Notes under the pieces: generated by a model
What the model was told of the DNA's origin: nothing
What the model saw: only the letters and a program-made list of their open reading frames with translations
Database searches by the model: none
Shown here: piece after piece, positions 59,401 to 64,000 of the stretch
Layout: each line of letters opens with the position of its first letter
Position numbering within the stretch: position 1 is the first letter of the stretch
NCBI GenBank assembly: GCA_030248295.1
Contig: JASANH010000073.1
Span: 248,001 to 312,000, forward strand
Reading direction: 5' to 3'
Length of the DNA stretch: 64,000 nucleotides
DNA from: Mesodorylaimus sp. YZB2_4
Taxonomy: Eukaryota > Nematoda > Enoplea > Dorylaimida > Dorylaimidae
Program-made: the position numbers and the translations under genes

Positions 59401-60192
59401 CGTATTGACTTTTTCTGGGTGCCAGAGGTAAGTGTCAATTTTATTGGGCGACGATGATTTTGCTGTTTAGATGCGCACGGGATGACCAGTGGTTGTTGCT
59501 GTTCGTGGCGGCCGCCAAGTTCTTGGACGCGTTGTGCCGCCTGCCGCCATCGAGGTTGCCGCAATTTCAAATGTGAGAGTTGGTTTCCTGATTTTTCTCG
59601 GTGGATAATAAGCTCGGGATTTCAGGTATCAGTGGGTGTTCACAACACCACTGGTCTCGGATGATGGTGGGCATATCACCGATCAATATATGCCCCAAAT
59701 CGAACGTGTGAGATATTTGATGGAAGAAAAGGTAGGATTGGGGATTTCGGAATTTAAAGGCTGGTTGGTGGTAGTGTTCGAATGAGTGGGGTTTCACCTC
59801 TGACCTGACCTCGACCAACCCCTCAATTTTCTGACCTGACCTTGACCGACCCCTCAAATAATTTCCTGACCTGACCTTGACCGACCCCTCAAATAATTTT
59901 CTGACCTTAACTTTGACTTGATCAGACCTCAAGATGACCTCAAGTTTGGTTTCTAACCACGAGTTGGTGGATTATGGTTTTCGTGTCTTTTCAGTACGGT
60001 CCAATTGAAAACGGCTCGAATGGCACGTTTTCGTTTGGTTTGAAAGAAGCGAGCAGCTTGAAGGATTTACAGCTGTTTTTCGTGTCGTTGTGCGATGCTG
60101 ATCGATTGCATCGCCAGGCGGTTGTGGAACCGAATGAAGTGCAGAAGGAGTTGGAGGAAGCCATGTACAGAGATTTATTGGCGGCCATGTAA
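35495..60192 (+). CDS. DOP1: DOP1/Dopey (PAD-1) family protein
   Basis: Twenty-three coding exons, all GT-AG with matching phases: 35495-35689, 36356-36898, 39192-39836, 42218-42617, 42905-43152, 43899-44072, 44924-45030, 45299-45604, 47571-48189, 50373-50635, 50816-51449, 54736-54912, 55136-55258, 55309-55601, 56011-56077, 56141-56246, 56300-56400, 57332-57656, 57713-57859, 57912-58110, 59471-59572, 59626-59731, 59995-60192. Sum 6078 nt, 2025 residues. Dopey proteins act at Golgi/endosome membranes with MON2 in membrane recycling. The N-terminal Dopey domain is in exons 1-3 ([52 protein letters not shown]). C-terminal conserved blocks are [11 protein letters not shown] (exon 13), [10 protein letters not shown] (18), [13 protein letters not shown] (19) and [17 protein letters not shown] (20). 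The exon 4 start is the least certain: the acceptor TGGTCAG has a poor pyrimidine tract. Exon 9 has a Ser/Glu/Thr-rich linker. Introns total about 18.6 kb and are mostly repeats. Confidence 0.95.
35935..36275 (+). repeat. three tandem B-box units in DOP1 intron 1
   Basis: GGTTCGAATCCTGGTC occurs at about 35974, 36098 and 36257. Each is preceded by a GAG-GTTGA-GCTGATGGTACTG-like block and followed by a CAAAA-TTTGTGTCT-like block. GGTTCGAATCC is a perfect Pol III B box. It appears to be an amplified tRNA-derived unit lacking proper A-box cloverleaf arms. Confidence 0.7.
36972..39034. mobile_element. 2-kb TIR element filling DOP1 intron 2
   Basis: Left end CGAGATGTG, then TTTTTGAAATTCCCGCG and TAAATGACATACAGCACTT. 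The right end is the near-exact reverse complement (AAGTGCTGTACGTCATTTA, then GAATTTCAAAAACCGCACAT and CTCG). Each arm is about 45 bp. The interior contains a nested hAT-like element (37050-37644) and stretches rich in GGCGCC/TTGGCGC (37730-37850, 38770-38930). No transposase frame was recognised, so it is non-autonomous. Confidence 0.7.
37050..37644. mobile_element. hAT-like non-autonomous element, copy 1
   Basis: TIRs TAGCGTTCGTTCGGGAT ... ATCCCGAACGAACGCTG. The start fits the hAT YARNG terminal consensus. The 8-bp direct repeat CTACAGGC flanks it exactly (37042-37049 and 37645-37652), the hAT target-duplication length. The subterminal regions are rich in GGGATCGGGAT/CCCGATCC. The 595-bp interior is nearly collinear with copy 2 at 46691-47296 and has no transposase. 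Confidence 0.88.
40515..41335. repeat. duplicated ~440-bp unit in DOP1 intron 3
   Basis: Two diverged direct copies (about 40515-40805 and 40970-41330) share GACTAG-TGTCTTT, GATAGAGCACATTTTTC-CT, GTCGCTGACATC, TTGGTGAAAATTTCGAG and AATTTGGCGCA. Each copy is bounded inside by GTCAGCGACAATT-like and inverted AATTGTCGCTGAC words, so the unit may itself be a MITE. Confidence 0.7.
41836..42040. mobile_element. MITE with GATATTCAAATTCAGC ends, copy B
   Basis: Ends GATATTCAGATTTAGCACC and AAAATGTGGGTGCTGAATCT (inverted), matching the copy at 32004-32212, including the interior GTGCTGGGGGTCGAGTA-TTTGGC block. Lies in DOP1 intron 3. Confidence 0.7.
42085..42175 (-). mobile_element. tRNA-like SINE, family II
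   Basis: Minus strand: A box TGGCATAATGCGG and B box GCGGGTTCGATTCCCGC with a well-paired T stem. The acceptor arm does not pair. The 3' flank AATGAAAAACATA is shared with the copy at 18095. It lies just upstream of DOP1 exon 4. Confidence 0.65.
42640..42760 (-). mobile_element. tRNA-derived SINE, family I
   Basis: Minus strand: A box CTAGCGGGTCAAGGCG, CTGCCTCTCACT variable arm and B box GGAGGGTTCGACTCCCGCC. The tail has TGATTGTCAAATATGTGCCC then TCGAGTGCTTGGCC. It resembles a Leu/Ser-type tRNA head. Lies in DOP1 intron 4. Confidence 0.75.
43370..43700. repeat. two dispersed-repeat fragments in DOP1 intron 5
   Basis: 43370-43480 (AAAGCAGCGCCAAGTGG, GTAGTTTGCCAC) matches the family at 45835-46255. 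43490-43700 (TTTCGAATTACCCGCCTTTT, GCTGGAAATAAGTGAATCAG) matches 28120-28445. Confidence 0.6.
44130..44360 (+). mobile_element. tRNA-like SINE fragment
   Basis: A-box-like TGGTGCAAGTGATTAGGCC and B-box-like GGTCCTGGGTTCCGGG, about 40 bp apart, in DOP1 intron 6. It starts about 30 bp after a 12-base poly-G run that lies 17 nt past the exon 6 donor. Confidence 0.5.
45825..46580. repeat. GATCGG-rich repeat pair in DOP1 intron 8
   Basis: Two inverted copies. One (about 45825-46255) reads AATCCCGTTTTTTTCTC, CAGCATCGACCGG ... GCGGATCGG-like end. The other (46260-46580) reads AGAGTGACAGCGAGGAAACA, GAAGCGGATCGGCTGG ... CGATGCTGGAC. A third copy is at 58395-58650 and a fragment at 43370. The first copy has an expanded 27-bp tandem repeat. 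Confidence 0.7.
45925..46065. repeat. 27-bp tandem repeat
   Basis: Five copies of GGGTCCGGATCAGCCCGATC-CGACCCA, with GGGTCC at 45931, 45958, 45985, 46012 and 46039. Contained in the intron 8 repeat; being a multiple of 3 it gives a spurious DQPDPTQGP-type peptide. Confidence 0.92.
46691..47296. mobile_element. hAT-like non-autonomous element, copy 2
   Basis: Same orientation and TIRs as copy 1: TAGCGTTCGTTCGGGATC ... GATCCCGAACGAACGCTA. Flanks TTCTCCTG (46683-46690) and CTCTCCTG (47297-47304) match at 7 of 8 positions, so the target duplication has one substitution and this insertion is probably the older. Located in DOP1 intron 8. Confidence 0.85.
47300..47545 (-). mobile_element. tRNA-derived SINE, family III
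   Basis: Minus strand: A box TGGCCTAGTTGGTAAGGGC and B-box-like GGTCAATTCC. The body (TCGCCCAGAGCCAGGTGT, GCCAGCGACAGACTTACAGT) matches the copy at 12290-12500. It ends about 25 bp before DOP1 exon 9. Confidence 0.6.
48240..49265. repeat. GGATATGCAAAATC degenerate satellite
   Basis: About 1 kb of degenerate repeats built from GGATATGGATATGCAAAATC and CGGATAT words with no single strict period. It fills the first half of DOP1 intron 9 and produces many spurious Tyr/Ile/Met- and Asp-rich frames. Confidence 0.92.
49266..50160. repeat. 55-bp satellite
   Basis: About 16 copies of a 55-bp unit: GCATAATCCGGACTTGTATA, then ATCCGCCTAATCTGGATTCG, then CATAATCCGCACAAT. Exact 55-bp steps are seen for example from 49501 to 49556. 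Truncated units lack the middle third. It shares the AATCCGGA core with the preceding satellite and fills the rest of DOP1 intron 9. Confidence 0.93.
51585..51720 (-). mobile_element. SINE family I, 5'-truncated
   Basis: Minus strand: variable arm TGCGTCTGCCTCTCGTGCTG and B box AAGGTTCGACTCCCGCC, then tail ATTGTCAAACATGTG and GCCCTCGAGTGCGCTG. The A-box end is missing. DOP1 intron 11. Confidence 0.7.
51812..51940. mobile_element. foldback MITE with 46-bp arms
   Basis: Arms 51812-51857 and 51895-51940: the inner 36 bp are exact reverse complements (CCCCTAGCGGTTGGGAGTAA, then TCGATACGCTCCCCTG), extended by 10 bp with one mismatch (GTAGCCAGCA). The loop is 37 bp and contains GAAACATCAACCG, which ties it to the other foldback-family copies. 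Confidence 0.9.
52203..52360. mobile_element. foldback-family element
   Basis: Ends CCAGCGCATCCTGGCGACGG then GAG, and CTCCCGACCGCCAGGAATGC then TGG are imperfect inverted repeats. The interior has GGAAGGCGAGTCCCG, CCTGAAACACCGG and AAGGGGAGAGAATCGAT as in the neighbouring copies. Confidence 0.75.
52440..53060. repeat. two direct foldback-family copies
   Basis: Copies at 52446-52600 and 52849-53045 share GGTAGGCGGAGGAGGGAGGT, GACCCAAGTCAGCTGGACAA, AAACTCC-ACTGGAGCAGGC, ACCTACGGCTGAAACATCAA and AGGGGAGAGTATCGATTAC. Both end near GAGGGTTACATT. They are about 400 bp apart and nearly identical, so recent duplication or insertion is likely. Confidence 0.85.
53522..54337. mobile_element. long inverted-repeat element, ~185-bp arms
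   Basis: The left arm 53522-53705 (GATGCTCG, AATGGCTATAT, TTCAAATTTT, GAACGAG, AAATCTCGCGGCTTTTTTGC, GCTGTAAGT, GACAGGTGT, GGAAGTGAAGT) pairs with the reverse complement of about 54140-54337. The left arm has a small insertion (GTCTTTTTGC). The loop is about 430 bp and has no recognised gene. DOP1 intron 11. Confidence 0.8.
55755..55912 (-). mobile_element. tRNA-derived SINE, family I
   Basis: Minus strand: A box GGCCTAGGCGGGTTAAGGCG, CTGCCTCTCTTGCGC arm and B box GAGGGTTCGACTCCCAC. The tail has ATTGTCAAATCTG, TAGCCCTCGAGTGCGCC and GTGCTTGGC. It is the best-preserved family I head in the window. DOP1 intron 14. Confidence 0.8.
56378..57040. repeat. minisatellite derived from the exon 17/intron 17 junction
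   Basis: AGGCGTTGAATCTG, the end region of DOP1 exon 17, recurs in intron 17 at 56497, 56685, 56843 and 57001. Each is followed by a TTGCC/TTGCT and G-rich stretch and by GATCAACG, GGCGGATGATC, CACGATCTCTGATCA blocks. Spacings are 119, 188, 158 and 158 bp. Two copies (56685, 57001) retain a GAGGTAGG/TAGGTAGG-type donor-like string. Confidence 0.88.
58395..58650. repeat. GATCGG-rich repeat, copy 3
   Basis: Contains GATAATCCCGTTTTTTTCTC, GAGTGACAGCGAGGAAACAG, GAAGCGGATCGACCGGATCG and CGGTCGATGCTGGGCC, all shared with the intron 8 pair at 45825-46580. DOP1 intron 20. Confidence 0.75.
58660..59375 (-). other. possible antisense coding relic in DOP1 intron 20
   Basis: The minus strand carries protein-like stretches. 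One exon reads [20 protein letters not shown] and onward to DIFRKDT, ending in a GTAAAC donor at about 58887. After a 55-nt GT-AG interval it continues phase-correctly as [20 protein letters not shown] and [19 protein letters not shown]. Upstream, 59352-59131 reads an open frame with [11 protein letters not shown] and [16 protein letters not shown]. Composition is normal, unlike the repeat-derived frames nearby, and a C-x-x-C pair is present. No family recognised; a transposon-derived gene fragment or a nested gene are both possible. It is interrupted by a stop at 59131. Confidence 0.4.
59795..59940. repeat. 35-bp tandem repeat
   Basis: CTGACCTGACCTTGACCGAC then CCCTCAAATAATTT, with anchors at 59800, 59831, 59866 and 59901. 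Lies in the last DOP1 intron (22), ending about 55 bp before the terminal exon. Confidence 0.85.
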
Positions 60193-60642
60193 CTTAGGCT
60201 TGCTGGATTGCAATGGGTGATGGGATAGGGAAGGGCGGCGATGATTTGAATTTGTATTTGATATGTTTATGAATCAAGTGGACTGTGCAATCTAACGGAG
60301 TAAACATGTTCTTCCTTGGCGCCATCGGGTCGGCCGTGCTGTGGTGCGTGTTCTGCGAGATCGCTGGACTTTGCTCTTCGCTTTCGTGCACTGGGGTAGG
60401 TCGACGGGCCGGGGGGGGGGGGGGTAACGCGGAAATGTGGATTTTGCTGTTTGCTGGACAATGAAGGCGCCTCGCCATGGGGTGAGGCCTGGAGCAGAAA
60501 ACCAGTCCCTGGCTAGGCGGTTCAAAAAAACTGGCCTGTCGGCGGCCGGGGCCTTGCTTTGTTTAGGGCGTGTATAAAATGTGGCGTCCGGTCCTTTGGC
60601 GCAGTTGGTGAGCGTGAATTCGTGGAAGAAGGTGGTCTGATA
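60193..60642. other. DOP1 3' flank and promoter of the propeller gene
   Basis: No AATAAA close to the DOP1 stop. A 14-base poly-G run lies at 60411-60424. Confidence 0.5.
60573..60579 (+). promoter_or_regulatory. TATA box of propeller gene
   Basis: TATAAAA, 70 bp upstream of the ATG at 60643, in a G/C-rich setting (GGGCGTG before, GTGGCG after). Placement suits transcription starting near 60605. Confidence 0.6.
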
Positions 60643-61996
60643 ATGAATGCTTGCAGCGCTACATTCCAACTTCCAGATATCGTGGCTTATCCAAATTCAT
60701 TTTCCATATGTAATGAATCTGAAACTTGCCAGGTGATCTCGATCGGCAGTTCGACTGGTCTCCATTTGTTTCGTCTCGATGACCAAGCAGACGTGCAGTA
60801 CGTGCGGACGGTGCGGGTTGGCCAGTGCATGGACATCGTGGCGGTCGGTTCGAAGAGCAGGGCCGTCCTGGTTGCCCTGGTCAATGATCCGATGGAGAGC
60901 AGTGGCACGCAGTCACTGCAATTCTTCCACACCAGCAGTATTGTGGCATCGAGTGGGGTGACTCCTTTTCATCGAGTCACTTGCGAACATGGATGGGGTC
61001 GGGTGTTGAAAATGGCATGGAACGCCAAATTGGTAAGCCGAGTTGTCACACTGAGCACTAGGGAACAGACAAGACCCACCTGCGTGCCTTCTGTCATTCA
61101 CACTGGCTGGCATGGCAAAATATTGGTTAAAATAGCTTCTGGTGACAGGACACTCATAAACTAGGAACTATGGTGGGTGTCTCTCGATCTTTACTGCAAT
61201 CCAACTGTTGAGGTGTGCTACAATTTGCCTGGTGTAGTCTGACTAGCGGCAAGAAGTCTGGTTTATTTCGATCCTGCTTCAGTAAAAGAGCCACCTGGAT
61301 CGGTTTGGGTTCTGGCTCTGCTGCAAAAGCTAATTTGGTGGGTGGTTGCAGCCTCGCCCAAGATAATGGCTGGGTGACCGGTGTAGACTAGTCGCCATGA
61401 CCCCTTGGCATGGTGGTAGCTGCTTGCAGTTCTCCCACCTGTTTCAGGACCGTTTGTATTTGACAACCAGGATCGATCATGAGCGTGGCAGGATGTCGTC
61501 CATTTGGTGCATCCCTTTTTCACTGCCCGATGATGACGCCTATCAGCCGTGTTCAATGGCGGTTCGGCTATTGAGCAAGAAGCCGGGCGACATGCGTCAT
61601 TTGGCTGTCGATGAGCAAAGTGATCGACTGGCCGTGGTCGATTACAGCTCTGGCCACCAGTTCACTGTCGATGTTCACAGCTGCATCAATGGCCAACGTT
61701 TGCTGACTGTCACTCGAGGCAGTACGGTTTGCAAGCCGCCTATCGGCTCGGTATGGTACCCCCACGGCGTGTGCTTCGATGGCCGTGGCTATCTGTATAT
61801 CCTCGACGAAACGTGTCGTGTTCAAAGGTTCAATATGAACAAGAAACGTTGCGATGCCATTGTGCACCGAACCTCGTTCGATCTACCAGAAACCGTGATG
61901 GCCGATTCTGAAATGCTGTTCATAGTGGGAAGTCAATATGGCAAGTCCAAGTCGGTTCCTAAAGCTGGCTATTTCACCATTTTCCGTTACTTGTAA
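60643..61996 (+). CDS. beta-propeller (NHL/SMP30-like) protein
   Basis: Two exons, 60643-61032 and 61430-61996 (phase 0 intron, GTAAGC donor, TTGCAG acceptor), 318 residues from MNACSATFQ. No signal peptide or membrane segment is obvious, so it is probably cytosolic. Repeating beta-strand blocks suggest a six-bladed propeller: LPDIVAYPNSFSI, GLHLFRLDD, DIVAVGSKSRAVLVAL, EHGWGRVLKMAW, then in exon 2 HLAVDEQSDRLAVVDYSSG, WYPHGVCFDGRGYLYILDE and VMADSEMLFIVGS. The YPHGVCFDGRGYLYI stretch is NHL-like. Specific function unknown. An alternative exon 2 acceptor lies at 61448 (TTTCAG, also in phase). A paralogous first exon at 1434-1847 keeps the same intron position. Same strand as DOP1, 451 bp after its stop, with its own TATA box. 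Confidence 0.78.
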
Positions 61997-64000
61997 TCTT
62001 TTGTAAGTGTTTTCATGCCATGATTGCTTGCTGTGTCGTAAACATTATGTCAAGAGAAACTAAAAAAGACATGTTGTGTTGATGTTATTGAATGTGTGGT
62101 CGTTGCGAGAACAGGTCTTTTTTTTCTCCAACGCAAATCCGCATAAAATCCAGCTTTGAAGGGCCAATTGAGATGAACTTTTTAGAAGATGACATCACAT
62201 GACACTGCACGCAGAAAAAATTCCTCTTATCTTAAATGTCTGGAAACGCTGCGACAAAACAAAAATTTGAAAATCGCGCGGGTTTCTCATTAGTCAGCAG
62301 GTGCAAGCTGCTTACCACAAAATATGCTGGAGTGTGCGCGCGACAGCAAGTTCCGCACGCAAAGCATGTATCTTTTGTTTCCTCTAAAAGAATCTTATAA
62401 TTTAAAAAATAACTGCAAAAAACAATGCAATATTCTTCATAAAAATAAAAGATACCATCTCTTTGTGAGTTCATGACACGAGGTTAGTAGAGTTACAGTT
62501 TTTCAACAAAAATAGAAACTCTATTTCGTGTTTTTTCAAGCGCCTGTGGAAGTTTAAGTGCACCCACACGCTTGACTTCCAGAATACCTGAACTGAACTT
62601 AAAGAACCAGGAAGCGAAAATTGTTTTACGGAAATGGAATTTGATGGACAGATCCCTCGCAGCCACAAATTATTTCATACACGCCCTTAAGCTGAATCTC
62701 TCTAAACACCATCTGCTTAGCACATTTATCATATCCTGCATTATTTGTCCTTCACTCCAAAGTCTCCGCCCTCAAATACAGTACCGTATATTTCAGACTC
62801 TTTTGAAACTTGCGCCAGCTCACAATCAGGACTATCATAGCTTTATATTCAAGGGTTCAGGATTTGCAAGGTGATCATTACTCAAACTGAAGGGTGCGCT
62901 CGAATAGTGTCCTTTCTCCGGCCTTGACACCTTGCCCTGGAGGGGGTTAATGGATGAAAAGTATTATACTGCAGGTCACTGATGCATTTGCATCAGATAC
63001 ACTCGCTGGAGTACTTTGTGGTCTGCTGTAGTTTAGCGAGCGTCAAGCCGTGCCTTTCTAAGCAATCGAACTGATCCCACAATTCTGTCACCATACGTAG
63101 TGAGAGAAACATGTCTGGTGTCTGATTGCTCGAAAAAAAAAATGTGGAAGCATGAATCTGGCGGGAAGAAATGACATGAATTTAGACCTACAATAGAGGA
63201 AGCCCCCAAATCTTCCTTGTCAGGCAAGTCTAGCGAGGTAAGTTTTGGCTACAGGCTTTCTGTAAGGGTCGACCCGGTGATTGCAAAGCTCCAATTTTTG
63301 ACCCCTGTTTTATATGTGAGTTCGATGCATCCATTCTTGGTGATAGTGATGTAAAAGTGCTTTTTAGTGCAAACTCGATTTTCACGGCATTATCCCCAAA
63401 AACGTTTTTTTAAAGTGCTTGGGCGATATTGGCCATAAATCACCCACGATCTTTCTCGATCAACGACATATCAGCGTGTTCGCAAACGAATGAGGAATCG
63501 AATGCCTGTAGCGGAGAGTTTCTACCCTTTTACCTACATTGAGATATTGGCACCTACTGGTATTGGATATTATGGCACAAAAACTTGGTAGTTGGACGAT
63601 TTCTGGCCAGAAACGCGGCATATCAGATGTTTTTCCATAAATGTTGAGAATTTCTGATGCCTCTAATCGTTATTTCCGAAGTTTTATTGAATCCAGGTTC
63701 GTCGCTGTTTTTGCTAAGTTTCAGGGATCGGTAACAAATTTAAGCATCTATTAGAAAATAAAAAAATAGGTATTGTACTGAGGCTGGTCAGCGGGCAATG
63801 GGAGTAATTTGCATAATCGTGTCATCAGTAGTTGAAACTGTCCATGGTTCTTTTAATTTAAACGCAAGAAATAAGTTTTTGCAGACTAGTTGGCCATAGT
63901 GAATTTTAAAATTTAAAATTCGCGCGCTTTGTCATAGGATGTTTGGGGAAGCTGTAGTACCAGAGGTTTAGGAGTCAGTTTTTTAACATTGCGCGCATGA
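61997..64000. other. intergenic, nothing recognised
   Basis: AATAAA at 62444-62449 is a possible but distant poly(A) signal for the propeller gene. Motif-like GGCGGGAAGAAATGACATGA at 63159. No gene or clear repeat supported to the window end. Confidence 0.4.

Overview
The window is nuclear DNA of an animal, most likely a nematode or a close ecdysozoan relative. The genes are split by GT-AG introns. One gene encodes a protein with exactly seven calponin-like repeats, the architecture of nematode UNC-87. Another encodes an srsx-like chemoreceptor, and a membrane-anchored HEXD-type hexosaminidase resembles the nematode HEX-2 group. Several genes have a splice-acceptor-like sequence 0-4 bases before the ATG, as expected where spliced-leader trans-splicing occurs. 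The species cannot be named from the sequence alone.

Layout. 0-6.5 kb: a 52-bp minisatellite, a 114-bp tandem duplication, the first exon of a beta-propeller gene (-), a SINE and a decayed GPCR pseudogene (+). 7.1-8.5 kb: unc-87 (-). 9.7 kb: tRNA-Arg(TCG) (-). 11-13 kb: nested repeats. 13.3-14.4 kb: the intact paralogue of the GPCR pseudogene (-). 19.9-20.7 kb: a small unidentified gene (+), tail-to-tail with a GH20 hexosaminidase (20.9-23.4 kb, -). 25.3-28.7 kb: a complete seven-exon Bax inhibitor-1 gene (+), convergent with an srsx-like GPCR (29.2-30.2 kb, -). 33-34.7 kb: an 18-bp satellite interrupted by a 5'-truncated LINE. 35.5-60.2 kb: a DOP1/Dopey gene (+), reconstructed here as 23 coding exons and 2025 residues, with introns packed with repeats. 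60.6-62.0 kb: a two-exon beta-propeller gene (+), paralogous to the exon at 1.4 kb.

These are independent housekeeping, muscle and receptor genes rather than a pathway. DOP1 is a large Golgi/endosome trafficking factor, BI-1 an ER membrane calcium/cell-death regulator, HEXD a glycosidase, and UNC-87 an actin-bundling muscle protein. No operon-like spacing is evident; DOP1 and the downstream propeller gene (451 bp from stop to ATG, same strand, TATA box between) look separately transcribed.

The most unusual content is in the non-coding DNA: (1) an E2F-like plus CHR-like composite motif (TTTGAATTTCCCGC) recurring roughly twenty times, several times inside transposon terminal inverted repeats; (2) a minisatellite in DOP1 intron 17 that has copied the exon 17 end region four times; (3) tRNA-type SINEs sharing a 3' tail with the LINE in the same window; (4) two hAT-like non-autonomous elements with visible 8-bp target duplications; (5) a 2.2-kb DOP1 intron that is almost all satellite. 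Exon boundaries were derived by hand from reading frame, phase and splice dinucleotides; no alignment or search was run.
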